A stretch of 64,000 nucleotides of DNA from Lingula anatina (Eukaryota; Brachiopoda; Lingulata; Lingulida; Lingulidae): assembly GCF_001039355.2 (NCBI RefSeq), contig NW_019773925.1, forward strand, positions 362,066-426,065. Direction: 5' to 3'. This document shows positions 26,101 through 40,116 of the stretch, in pieces (position 1 is the first letter of the stretch; each line of letters begins with the position of its first letter). The notes under the pieces were generated by a model. That model did no database searches. It was not told the DNA's origin and was given only the letters and a program-made list of their open reading frames with translations. A program made the position numbers and the translations under genes.

Positions 26101-29100
26101 ATCAGATTTGGAGCAAAAATCCCATATAAGATACCTTTGATTTTCAGCAGAAATATGATATAGCTTCAGTCCCATTGTTTCAGTTTTTATCAGTTGAAGC
26201 ATTTCTATAGACATTTTACTTTCCTTATTTCAATAACTGTAGGAAATAGCAACAATAGTCATGTGGTTGTAAGTTTATACTCTTTTGGGCTCTTTCATCT
26301 GAATTTTTTTCAAGGCAGTTGTAATTTGAATGACTTCCTCCTTTTAAAAAACAATTTTGATGAGGCCTAACAAAATCCATTGCATTATCTTAACTGTATT
26401 AATATCCCTGTTATACTTTTTTTTTTTTTTTGTAATTTTCACATCCAACATTTCAGCTTTAACGTTTTGGACACAACATATATATATATCTCTGATAATA
26501 CTGATCAAAGAAAAAAACTCCCCAAAATTTGATTTTAAAAATATATTCAGAAAAAAAATCACATATTGCCTACAAGCTGCCATTGATGTGTCAGTGCTGG
26601 CAAGAATGATTTCACTGACCATTGTGTTTTTCTTTTTCTATAGGAGGAAATAGATATGTTATCCCTAATTGGGTAGTTTGCCAAAGTTGCTTATGTGGTC
26701 TAGGTGTATTATTTTAGTACAGCTTCCTTGTACGGGTACAGGTGCATCACTGACAGTAAACCAAAGACCATAGAATTGATTGCCTCTCCATAATATATTA
26801 GAAGCAGGAAATGAAGAGGAAAGGTCTGATGTGCAGCTAGACATCACATTTATTATTTCTAAGCATGTGTAAGTTGAATTCAGAGGACTGTTTCAAATAT
26901 AAATCATCTCAAATGCAACACCATACAGATGGGTTATGTAGAGTTTCCTGGCCTTGTCAGATTCCTAGAGCCGTAGGTAGATTCTCCTTCTTGATCTCGG
27001 TGCAGCATAAATTTCAAGTTCACCTTGGCAGTTTAACCAACAAGGTCATCATCATCTGCCTTCCACATAAAACTTCACTGTTAGCTTTCATAACTTATTT
27101 GACTGTGTAAGAAAACTAATTTTGGAGAGGTGTAGGGTTTCTTCGAAGACTCCAGTGTTGTTTTCTTTAGATGCAACTTATTTCTGAGATTACTGTTCAT
27201 ATATATAGGGGCGTGTTTGACAAATTAATGAAAATACAGTGTGCCCTGACATGAGAACTTCATGACTTGGTTTATGATAAATGTTTGAAATCACATTTGC
27301 AAATTTCATGAGCTATAGGCATGTGATCTCAAATTTTTTCAAGTATTAGTAACCCACAAATACTGGAAATCAAATGATGCTATCCGTGAGCAAACACCAC
27401 AAAAAAGTCCTCCTTTTTTCTTTTATATATTTTTATTTTTATTTATGTTGGAAAGTTGATATGTAATCTTGAAAAAGGTGATATTTCAATTCAATGTGTT
27501 CATATGTGTGACACAAGGAAGAAGAAAAATAGGGGTGTGTGATTGGCATTTAAACAAAATGTAAAACAATTCTGATCAGAAAGCTGTGGTATGGATTTGG
27601 TTGTTGATTTTTCATGTGGGTAGAACACAATGTGTTATTCATATTTCATACCTGCTGCATATAGTCAATATGCAGAAACTTCCTGTACTGCTTTGTTCCT
27701 GTGTCCTGTTATAGGTTTTCATGATGTGGTAGGGGACAGTATAATAATAAGAATATTAAGTATCTGAAAGGGCTTTATTGATTTATTTTTTCTGGAAAGT
27801 TCAGTTTCAGGAAATAGTATTGATTTGCATTTAGAATTAGATGGTCTTAAGAAAGAAATGAAATGAATGGAAATGGCTTAAGTCAAGAGCTCCATGTGGT
27901 AAACTTCAATTGTATATTAATGATCAATATGGAGGAGGACTCCAAAGTAAATGATTCAAATTACGGTGGAAATGAAAGTGCTCAATGATAACTTCATGTT
28001 AAGAGAGGTAAATACTTCTGGTTTGGCAAAACAAAATGTATTGCAATAGGGTTGGCAATAAGGGGTCAAGGCCCATTATTTGAATTAGTTAATGGCGTAT
28101 TGGGTCAAGTGAAAGTGACGAGAAAAAAATTTAGGGGGGGGGGGTGAATTTGAGATAATCTTCATTAGAGCGAAGTTTATTATTTTTGGCACATTATTCT
28201 GGGAAAGCACTTGGCTGCAAAACAAGTGCCCAAAATCCCTGATGTGAACCTTTTATCTATGTTTATAAAATAATGCAAGCTCTTGAAATTTCAGTTGCAT
28301 AGGAAGCAATGGAGGAGAAGTGGATTGAAAACATGTTAGCTAGATGAATACCATTTGTAAACACATAAAAAAATTTAACTGTATAGATCTACTGTATATA
28401 CTTGAAAATCTTGTTTCCGGTCAATTTAAAGCAAAAGCAAAGTAGAAAGACAAAACAAAAAAGTAATAAAATAGAATGATAATGATAAATATTTAATAAA
28501 AAAAGGTGCAGTTTTTATAAATTGTGAGTTTTTTATTTGTGCCATAAGTGAAGAGGTATTTAATTTATAAGCAGCTGTATTTTTAGTGATTTACTTCCTT
28601 GTTTGTAGTTCTTAGTTTTGCCAATAGGTGTCAGCAGCAGTGTCGCAGCAGAGTTTTCCATGTCATTGTTACAGTTGTGTCTCTCTGTAGCAGTGAAGTT
28701 CACCAGAAACATGGACTCCTTGGACTGTGAAGATGTTGTCACAACATTATGTTATAAACTTTTTTATCATTTCCTTGCCATTTTCTTTGGTCTTTTGAAA
28801 ACTCCTCTATCTTTAGGCCAAATAATTTTTAGGTACTCTGAGTAGTTCTCTTGCCCTTGGTGTTACTATGAGATTTGCTATTACTGTTCCACTGTGACTT
28901 TTTATTATTTTTGTTATTATTGCATTTCATTATTATTATCATTGCTTGCCAAAACACCATTTAGCCTACACATTTATCTCCATAATTGTTGTGAGAAAGG
29001 GTTCATTGACGATTGAAAAAAAAAAAATAATAATAATGTACTTTATGTAAAAGCAGGCTGGTCAGAGGAATGTTATGTAAAATGTAAATTGAGAAGTTAA

Positions 29101-32100
29101 ATCCCTGTTAAATAAGAGTTGATTTGACCTGCCTGTGATAATGTAGTGTTATTTATTAAAGCCAACGTCAATGTAGAGCTACTTGTTTACCTGACTGTAG
29201 AGGACATAACCCTAGTGTGAAGGAGGAACCAAGATAAAATTATTGACCGTCCAGTCACTGATTAACTCTAAGCCGGAGCTCAAACTGTGTCATTGGATTG
29301 GTAACTCGGACGACAGGTGTGATGCTGGACTTAAAATGGTGACTTCAGCTTTAAAATAGGCAAATATAGAAGTAGAATGGCCACTAGCTTTCAGTTGTTA
29401 GAAAATGTTGAAGAATGTTGTTAAAAATACATAGACTAAACCTCAAATTTGTTGGTTATACTTGTGAAGATGTTTGCAATGGCTTTAGAAGTTCATTTTA
29501 ATTTGGAAAAAATGTGTCTTTTAAGTCATAAAACATAAGTGTAAAATTGCCTTTATTTTCTCAACATGGTCATATATATCTAAGTATATATTTATGTGCT
29601 ATCCAAACTGACCAGTTTCATTCCCTGTCTTAGAAAAGCCTCTTACCACATGATGTCTGCTCATTTCATATGAACCCATTTCTAATTATCAAATTCAATA
29701 TGAAGGGTTAAAATGTAATAAATTATTCCGCCATATTGAAAATTTGACAACAGGTGTTATTGATGGTAATGCTATAATGTCACATGCAAGTATGATTTAC
29801 AGTTCTTTTATTGAGAAATCGCTGTCCCAGAATCAAAACCTTCAAATTGTTATCATTAGTGTTATTTTGATTTCAGTGCTAAGAGCATTTATTGCAGAAT
29901 GCAGTGTAGCATGGTATCATTGCAGGGGCTATAAAAATGTCAGTGACTCATGTTGGAAAAGGAAAAAAAATATAACAAGACAAATGCTATTATTGTCAAT
30001 TAAGTCACAAAAATAGAGTTTCAGGAAGTAAGGAAAAATACCTTGCATTAAGTTTCGGAATTTGAAGTAAAAACAAATGGTAAATGTCAAGTGCAATTAC
30101 ATACTCCTCTTTAAGTATTTTTATCATCTTGCATTTTCTAAGCACTGCAGGTGCCGTGTGCGTAGTAAGATATTGATCTGGTTATTTTGATGCGTAGCCT
30201 TTTTCTCCTTTCTCTCGTAATGCATCTTGTTGAGAGTAATGATCTGTGACGTTGGAGCCAGCCGCTGTGTATGTTCACGCTATTTATAAGTTTCTAATCG
30301 ACATCATCTCGGGTGGGGATAATGATTACGGGGTGTGCAATTTCCACTTCCTATTTACCTGTTGAGTGTTGTATCTCAGTTGTTATGAGATGGTTGTCAT
30401 TTAAAGCCCCACTACAGTTTGCTGCTTGTTGAGCTCAACTGATGATTATGCTAGGAGCCTTTTGATTGGCTGAACCCTCTGGACTGTGCTACTGTAATTT
30501 AAGGGGGGAGTCTGCATATTCAGATTTTTTTTTCTTTTTACTGCACAGGGCACCTCTTTTAAAGATAACTTTTGAAGAGTTGTAAAGTTTTGTCGTAAAC
30601 TCAATTGGGATAATCCTCTAGGTGTGGCATCCCGTTTTTTTACCTGTAAACATTCTATTGTGGGCAGGTGGTGAATTGCGCACTGCCTTTGCCCTCCTCC
30701 CTTTAAGGTGTTGTTAAGGTCGTTGATTACACTGAAAGCTCTCAGGCATGAGCTATGTATACCCTGGTCATGTGACTCACTATAGGAAGTGGAGTAGAAA
30801 CAAGCGTGATAAGGAACCCAGCACAGTGGGCTCAGTCTCTAAGTGGATTTGTACTGAGAGTGACTGAGAATTGAGACATCGACTGTGAAAGCTTAGAATA
30901 TAATCTGGAGAAATATATTGATTAACCAGAGGAGGAAAGAAATCAAATTTGAGTGTATTAACAGAGACTTAAGGATTATTGAAACATTCAGGAAAACTGT
31001 GTTGTGGTTAGAATTGAGTGTATAATAGCAGTGACAAGGAGGATTATTATCAGTCTGTCAGTTATTTAAGAATCTATCATATACAGTTAAGGATAAGACT
31101 AGAGAGGGGTGACACAAGGACTTACCATCATGTGGCGAGAAGAGACGGTGACATCGGTGGACATGTCACCTGTATTAGATTTATCAATTAAGAAACCAAA
31201 GCTGGAACTGCCAACGAATTGTCCTGCTCCGACACCCCTCAGCGGTGTCACGGACTACTTACCTCTCACACCGACCACCCCTACCACGCCGACCAAGTCC
31301 TATAAGAAGAACATGCTGAAAAGATACTGTGAGTTTTTGGTTTGGATTTAATCCTGGCTGTTGTTGTTTGTTACTTGAAACTGGCTATGGTTTGATGTAA
31401 CTTTTAACTTTAAATCAGGATTGTTAATGAATTTATCTCATTTCTTTCAAATGACAAATCTGAACTTTTGTAGCTTATGTTATTATTCATGCCTATTGGG
31501 GTATCATTGGTTTGGTTCCTGGAGCATTCCAGCTCTGAGGCAAGTTGTGAGGTAGATATTGTTTGAACAGGTAAATTATTGTGAGTAACCTCACTCCCTC
31601 TGTCTGTCCCTTCAGCTATTCCTGACTGTCCGCAATCAGGAAATGTGGTCAATGCCTAATATCCAGCTTCCAGGGCCAAAGACATAGCTGAAGGGATTCC
31701 AGATGCATACATGTGACGGTGGTGTGATGTAAAACAGGATGGGGCAGAGGTTGTTAACACATAGGGCCCTTGGGGTGTATTTTTAATATTGGGGGTTGAT
31801 CCCTCCTGACATGTGCACAAAGGGGGTGGATATGTTTGACTGCAAGGTGTCTTATCAGAAGACCCTGGATAAGGAGATGAGCTCCCTGATTACACACAGC
31901 TAGCTAAATAATGATGTAATTGTGGCGTGGACAAGAGTGCATTCATGCCTTTTACTAAATTAATAGCAGTGTCGGTCCTCAGGAAGTAATGGTTTTTAAT
32001 CTAGGGTATTATCAAGTCTGAGGTCGATTGAAAAGAAATCTGGCTGGAAGGTATAAAAAAGAGCACCTGCCTTTTCTTGATTTAAATGACAAAGGTGGTC

Positions 32101-35100
32101 TTCTCTTCTTCTTTTTTTTTCTTCTGCAAACATCTTTCTGTATTGACTTGTCTGTATTTTTGTGCTTTGTTCCAAAGTGCCTGCTTGTATTTATAGATAT
32201 TACTGTTAGCTGTTGAAGGAGCTGTATATGGAAATAATACAAATGGGAATTTGATTTTGTTTTCCATTAATCATGTTGCATGCTGCATCATTACTGCTTT
32301 CTTAGAAAAAAAATATCGTTTTAGTTTTTCTCAGAATTCCCCCAAGAGATCTTTTAGAATTCCAAGATCCTACCGTCAGTGAGAAAAGCATAGTGCAGCG
32401 TGCGTTAACATTAAACTCATTGACGTAGAACACGACCCAGATGAGCTGCTCTATTTATAAACTGCCAATTTTTACTCCCAGTCACACTCACTGACTTATT
32501 GACTAACGTAATTTCCGAGACAGGATAAATGAAACCTATCGCTCAGCCTTGTTGCAGTTTCCTATTGATGTGAATGCATAAGCTTAAAAAATTGATTGCT
32601 CTTGAACCAAATGAAAAAGATAGTGTAACAAATTCCTGATGTTGTCAACAGCATTTAATGGGTTGTTACTATCGTCTTGTGTTTTTGTATGTTTGTTTGT
32701 GACTCAGTTAATTGCAGTTATCGCATTGGCAATGTAGAACACATAGAAGAAATGGGGAGAGCAATTGAACTGTATTGATTACTGTGATACATAGTCTCAA
32801 CTCACGTGGAACAATCTTTACTCATGTGTGAAGTTAACAGCTATCAGAAGTGTAGATACTGTTTGCTAATTAATTTTGCAACTCCTCAATTGTCAGATAT
32901 GGATGAATTCTTTTGAGTGCACCGGAGAGGAAAATGTCAGGAACTGTGCTGATGTTATGATATTGACCCACCAGTCGTTTGAGTATTTCCTGAAAATGAA
33001 ACCTCACCCTATTTTTTTTAACTACCACATAAGATTGGAACTCTAAAACTTTGACAAAACAACACTTGTACCAAATATTGTAGTACTTTCAGAACTTCTT
33101 GTATTTCATAAAGTACTAGTAATGCCTTCAGCATGCACGCACACACACATGCACATGTGCACACATACCAAATATCAAAGCGGAAGAGAAAGAACCTTAC
33201 TCTGTGCCTGAGGTTCTTGGCAAAGATGTTTGACCACAGAAAGCATTTCCTGAATCTGTTTTCCACATTTCTTCCTCCATGTGTCAAGGTTCATTGGCCT
33301 TACGTATGTATTTCTATCTGGTAATCAAATAAGTTGCTAAAACTAGGAGGCTATCCAAACCTGTGCAGTTAATTAAGATCAGACTGAAGCAAAATAGAAG
33401 TTGTTGTTTTTGTGGTGGCTACTCACTATTAGCAGGAAATTAATGCCTGAAGCTCTGTCTGTTTCTTCCATGATATTGCGGTAATTTTATTTACACTCAA
33501 AAGTTAATGATATTGGATTTTGATGTGTTACATTTGTCAGTTGTAAGTAGTAACAGGTATTTTGGAAACAACAGATGGATGTTAGACCAACCTTGAAGTG
33601 TGACTCACTCTACTTATTGGGGGGGGGGGGGGGTAATGATGGAAATGATGCTTGATGTCGTATATAATCGGGATTTCTCTCTCTCAAATGGTGGAGACTG
33701 CTGTAATCCTGGCAGTGTGGGAGGAGATGGATTACAAGTTATCATGGAAATGGTTACATGGTACTCAAAATAACTTTTCTACTTCCCTTTTTTTGCATCA
33801 CCTCTAACTGCTAGACAATCTGTACTTTCCAAACTCTTAATTTTAGAGTATCTTCTTAGTGTTTTTACAATGCTGGGCTATATTGATGTGCTGTGTCTAC
33901 TGGAATTAACTTTTAATTCGATTTTGTTGTCAAGTTTTCTGGATAATGAATACATTAGTACGGAGAATCTAATTTCTAAGTTAATTTCTCTGCTCTTGGG
34001 TTAAATGGGCCCTGTTGTGTCTGTTGCGGTGAACTTTAAAAGTAAATGGGGTTTGTTGCTAGACTTCTATATAACGATTGAATTGCCAGGGACAGGTGGT
34101 TTGCTAGCGAACATCTGCTGGGAGGCTGTGTTGACCCCTTCTTGACAGAGGAGGACAAAGAGAAATTTGAGAAGGGGACGTCTGGACCGAGTCTGGACAG
34201 TCAAAGTCAGCGATCTTGATACTCCGCAGAACATAAAAATGTTGGCTAAATGCTGCAAAATGTCACAGAATTGAGTAAATCAAAAAAATCAAAGCGTTTC
34301 TTCTCTGAAAAACTGGATCTCATTATTACTTGGGCATTCTTCCCAATTTTGATTATTGATATTTCTTTTTCTGGTCACTGCATATCAAGCTGAAAGCAAT
34401 TATTCTACCAAGGGGCATATTATAAGAAAGACATAGATTTAGTAGTAGTTGGTACACTCGGACTACTTTTTTATTAAGGAAAGTAAAAATTAGCACTTTG
34501 AGGTGTTATTGGTATTTTTTCTGTTTCGTTATATTTGCTGCTTCCTGCATTCAAGACCTAGTGTAAAGTGGTTCCAGATTACATTTCCGTATTTGTAAAT
34601 TGAATTTTTATTCATGATTCATTGAAGCCGTTTTTCTTTGACATTGATACAAAAGGGGTGTAGCGTGTCGCCCCTGGCAACCCTCCAAATATGTTCAGAC
34701 CAAAAAGTAGGAAGTATTGTAACTGTTTGTTTAGCAAAATAAAAGAAAAAAGAATAATGCGAAATCACATGTCTGAATTCCATGATGCACCAACACTCCT
34801 TTACTCAGCAACCTGACACGAATTAAAGGTATTAAGAAAGGCGTAACAATACAAATAGCATTAAAGGAGTTTAGAAAATAACGTCTTATCCTCCAAATGT
34901 TGTAGTAAAGATTAGGAGAGCCTACGCAAGAGATTTGACCTCTCTTGTTTGAAGGTGAATAAACAGTATTTCTATTGTGTTTGGTAGTAATTCACCTGTT
35001 GTTAAGGTATGCAGGTTACTTATGACGTCTATGGTGAACAGTGAGCAAAGGACCTTCAGTGTTAGGTTGCTTTGATATTGTCACTTAGAATTATGGTTAC

Positions 35101-38100
35101 CAAACTTGGCAACATTTAAAGGCCTTATTGGTTCAGCTTTTAGGATCATGGCATCAAACATGTTTTTTTTTTTTTTTAAGGGGGAGGGGGATGTCTTTGA
35201 TAAATAAATAGTAAATCTTGACAAAATGATCTTAGAGGTAAATCATTTAATTTGGTAAAATTTGTTTGTAACCTTAGGTAATGTTTTCATATACTTTCAA
35301 TGTATGATCTCAAGTGAATAAACTTCAGATCAATCGCATCTTGAGAAAGCATTTAATCTTAAAAACAACAACAAAAAACAAATTCCGTTATTAGTCACTG
35401 AAGAGTATTAAGTAGGACCTGCTGTGGTTTTATAAACTACGGAAAGTGGTCGTATAACCCACAAACAGGCTATACTCACCTCGTCTGAGTCAGCTTCCTA
35501 TTTGACTAGTTGCCACAAGTTTGGGTGGAGAGTACTTTATTATTTGACAGCATAGGATGAGACCTCTATGCCACTTGGGTCTGACTTATATGTACCCCTT
35601 TTATTTCAGATTAAAAAAAAATCAAAATATCTAATTAGTTTTCAGATTTATTAATGCAAAAGAAAAGTTAACTAGCCCTCAAGAACAATTTGTTTTAGAA
35701 GCATTTTGCACTTGCTACAAAGGATCAACATTAATAGTCTAATAAATAAATATTTTACAAAGAATTAAAAGATATGTTATTGGGTTGTTCTTCTAGTGGA
35801 AACATGTGAGAAAGAACACACGCCCTCAGGACGAGAGATGGCGGCGGAGGCGCTACTCAGCATGGATTCCCCCAGCACCACCAGTGAGACCAAAACCTTC
35901 CTTCAGGGGATCTTGCAACAGAAGCAGGCACAGATGCAAGGTAAAAAAAGTTAAGGTTGTGCTCACTGAAAGATGAAAGTCACAAAATGATTATCCCTTA
36001 ACCCCCTTCTTCTCCCACCCTTCAAACTTCTTGTGTTTGTGCATAATTTTGTCACCAACAATTCTTATGTCACAACAAGGGCCAGCATCAGATAATGAAG
36101 TTTATATACATGTACAGTATCTTCTTATTATATCTGTCTGAAAATATTTAAAATATCAGGGGACAGACTGATAAAAAAAAGACATAAAAAGTATCTGAGG
36201 ATGTTACGGCTTTTTCACTGAAGTCACATTTAGTTCATTGGCTTTATTTAAAGAAAAAAGGGCTGATACCATTGCCTTTGAACCTTATCAGGTATTCAGA
36301 TAACTTAAACTGAACTCTCAGCCGGATATGTCTGTAAATTGGATCCAATATAATCTTGATTGTATCCTGGTTGATGTTTGATGTGTTGACTGTAATTTTT
36401 ATGTACGGATACAGGCTTACAGTGTGTCCATACACAAAGCCATCATTTTGTGTATGGGTGGGTGTGTGTGTGTGTGGGGAGGGGGGGGGGGNACTCAAAT
36501 GGTGGAGACTGCTGTAATCCTGGCAGTGTGGGAGGAGATGGAATTACAAGTTATCATGGAAATGGTTACATGGTACTCAAAATAACTTTTCTGCTTCCCT
36601 TTTTTTGCATCACCTCTAACTGCTAGACAATCTGTACTCTTAATTTTAGAGTATCTTCTTAGTGTTTTTACAATGCTGGGCTATATTGATGTGCTGTGTC
36701 TACTGGAATTAACTTTTAATTCGATTTTGTTGTCAAGTTTTCTGGATAATGAATACATTACTACGGAGAATCTATTTTCTAAGTTAATTTCTCTGCTCTT
36801 GGGTTAAATGGGCCCTGTTGTGTCTGTTGCGGTGAACTTTAAAAGTAAATGGGGTTTGTTGCTAGATTTCTATATTGAATTGCCAGGGACAGGTGGTTTG
36901 CTAGCGAACATCTGCTGGGAGGCTGTGTTGACCCCTTCTTGACAGAGGAGGACAAAGAGAAATTTGAGAAGGGGACGTCTGGACCGAGTCTGGACAGTCA
37001 AAGTCAGCGATCTTGATACTCTGCAGAACATAAAAATGTTGGCTAAATGCTGCAAAATGTCACAGAATTGAGAAAATCAAAAGAATCAAAGCGTTTCTTC
37101 TCTGAAAAACTGGATCTCATTATTACTTGGGCATTCTTCCCAATTTTGATTATTGATATTTCTTTTTCTGGTCACTGCATATCAAGCTGAAAGCAATTAT
37201 TCTACCAAGGGGCATATTATAAAGAAAGACATAGATTTAGTAGTAGTTGGTACACTCGGACTACTTTTTTATTAAGGAAAGTAAAAATTAGCACTTTGTG
37301 GTGTTATTGGTATTTTTTCTGTCTCGTTATATTTGCTGCTTCCTGCATTCAAGACTTAGTGTAAAGTGGTTCCAGATTACATTTCCGTATTTGTAAATTG
37401 AATTTTTATTCATGATTCATTGAAGCCGTTTTTCTTTGACATTGATACAAAAGGGGTGTAGCGTGTCGCCCCTGGCAACCCTCCAAATATGTTCAGACCA
37501 AAAAGTAGGAAGTATTGTAACTGTTTGTTTAGCAAAATAAAAGAAAAAAGAATAATGCGAAATCACATGTCTGAATTCCATGATGCACCAACACTCCTTT
37601 ACTCAGCAACCTGACACGAATTAAAGGTATTAAGAAAGGCGTAACAATACAAATAGCATTAAAGGAGTTTAGAAAATAACGTCTTATCCTCCAAATGTTG
37701 TAGTAAAGATTAGGAGAGCCTACGCAAGAGATTTGACCTCTCTTGTTTGAAGGTGAATAAACAGTATTTCTATTGTGTTTGGTAGTAATTCACCTGTTGT
37801 TAAGGTATGCAGGTTACTTATGACGTCTATGGTGAACAGTGAGCAAAGGACCTTCAGTGTTAGGTTGCTTTGATATTGTCACTTGGAATTATGGTTACCA
37901 AACTTGGCAACATTTAAAGGCCTTATTGGTTCAGCTTTTAGGATCATGGCATCAAACATGTTTTTTTTTTTAAAGAGGGGGGGGAGTGTCTTTGATAAAT
38001 AAATAGTAAATCTTGACAAAATGATCTTAGAGGTAAATCATTTAATTTGTTAAAATTTGTTTGTAACCTTAGGTAATGTTTTCATATACCTTCAATGTAT

Positions 38101-39253
38101 GATCTCAAGTGAATAAACTTCAGATCAATCGCATCTTGAGAAAGCATTTAATCTTAAAAACAACAACAAAAAACAAATTCCGTTATTAGTCACTGAAGAG
38201 TATTAAGTAGGACCTGCTGTGGTTTTATAAACTACGGAAAGTGGTCGTATAACCCACAAACAGGCTATACTCACCTCGTCTGAGTCAGCTTCCTATTTGA
38301 CTAGTTGCCACAAGTTTGGGTGGAGAGTACTTTATTATTTGACAGCATAGGATGAGACCTCTATGCCACTTGGGTCCGACTTATATGTACCCCTTTTATT
38401 TAAGATTAAAATAAAAAAATCAAAATATCTAATTAGTTTTCAGATTTATTAATGCAAAAGAAAAGTTAACTAGCCCTCAAGAACAATTTGTTTTAGAAGC
38501 ACTTTGTACTTGCTACAAAGGATCAACATTAATAGTCTAATGAATAAATATTTTACAAAGAATTAAAAGATATGCTATTGGGTTGTTCTTCTAGTGGAAA
38601 CATGCGAGAAAGAACACACGCCCTCAGGACGAGAGATGGCGGCGGAGGCGCTACTCAGCATGGACTCTCCCAGCACCACCAGTGAGACCAAAACCTTCCT
38701 TCAGGGGATCTTGCAACAGAAGCAGGCACAGATGCAAGGTGAATAAGTTAGGGTTGTGCTCACTGGAAGATGAAAGTCACAAAATGATTATCCCTTAACC
38801 CCCTTCTTCTCCCACCCTTCAAACTTCTTGTGTTTGTGCATAATTTTGTCACCAACAATTCTTATGTCACAACAAGGGCCAGCATCAGATAATGAAGTTT
38901 ATATACATATACAATGCCTTCTTATTAAATCTGTGTGAAAATATTTAAAATATCAGGGGACAGACTGACAAAAAAAAAAAAAAAGACATAAAAAGTATCT
39001 GAGGATGTTACGGCACTTTCACTGAAGTCACATTTAGTTCATTGGCTTTATTTAAAGAAAAGAGGGCTGATACCATTGCCTTTGAACCTTATCAGGTATT
39101 CAGATAACTTAAACTGAACTCTCAGCCGGATATGTCTGTAAATTGGATCCACTATAATTTTGATTGTATCCTGGTTGATGTTTGATGTGTTGACTGTAAT
39201 TTTTATGTACGGATACAGGCTTACAGTATGTCCATACACAAAGCCATCATTTT

Positions 39254-39284
<31 letters not shown>

Positions 39285-40066
39285 GGGGGGGGGGGGGGTN
39301 NNNNNNNNNNNNNNNNNNNNNNNNNNNNNNNNNNNNNNNNNNNNNNNNNNNNNNNNNNNNNNNNNNNNNNNNNNNNNNNNNNNNNNNNNNNNNNNNNNNN
39401 NNNNNNNNNNNNNNNNNNNNNNNNNNNNNNNNNNNNNNNNNNNNNNNNNNNNNNNNNNNNNNNNAGTTTCAAGAGGTCATTGGCTGGTATTGTTAAATAT
39501 AGACAAATCCATATTTGTCTATATTTGTCCATATTTGTCCACAACATTTCACTTCCTTAAAATAAATATTGTGTTGGTAATACATTTTATTTCAGAAATT
39601 ATTTATCTTTTTCATATATCAGATATTTAGTGGAGATTGATGTGCCAGGTGTAGTAGGGTACCATTAGTATCCATGTAAAACAACGAGGAGAGAATTGTA
39701 AATGTTCACAGTCCATGCTCTCCATGTTTCCTCTCGCCACTGGTATTTTATAAATGTCACCAGAGTAGAAAGATTCTGATGACACTATAATTTGTTTAGG
39801 ATCTGTTACCTTCTGAGGGATGGCAGAGATAATACCACCCTGAACTGAATAACAAGTTGTCTTTATTTTGGTTACAATTGAGAACATGTCTGAAAATATG
39901 TGATATTTTTCTGAATCAATGCCTGACGTATACATGACGCAAGGCTACGTATGTGCCATTGTGTTTACATAAATGCAATTTCTAAAATAACCCAGCAACG
40001 ACATCAACTGTAATTTTTGTGGAACGCCTGTAATAACAAATATTGTGTAATGTGATCTTGGTATTT

Positions 40067-40116
<50 letters not shown>

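Noticed and set aside
31109-31129. Upstream GTG-led extension of the third ELF start
   Set aside because: Animal initiation at GTG is unlikely; the in-frame ATG at 31130 is the natural start.
34067-34258. Repeated minus-strand frame (also 36870-37055)
   Set aside because: It appears twice only because the intron block is duplicated; no splice or homology support.
39160-39630. Long frames across 39.2-39.6 kb
   Set aside because: Gap N plus TG/G repeats; no coding evidence.
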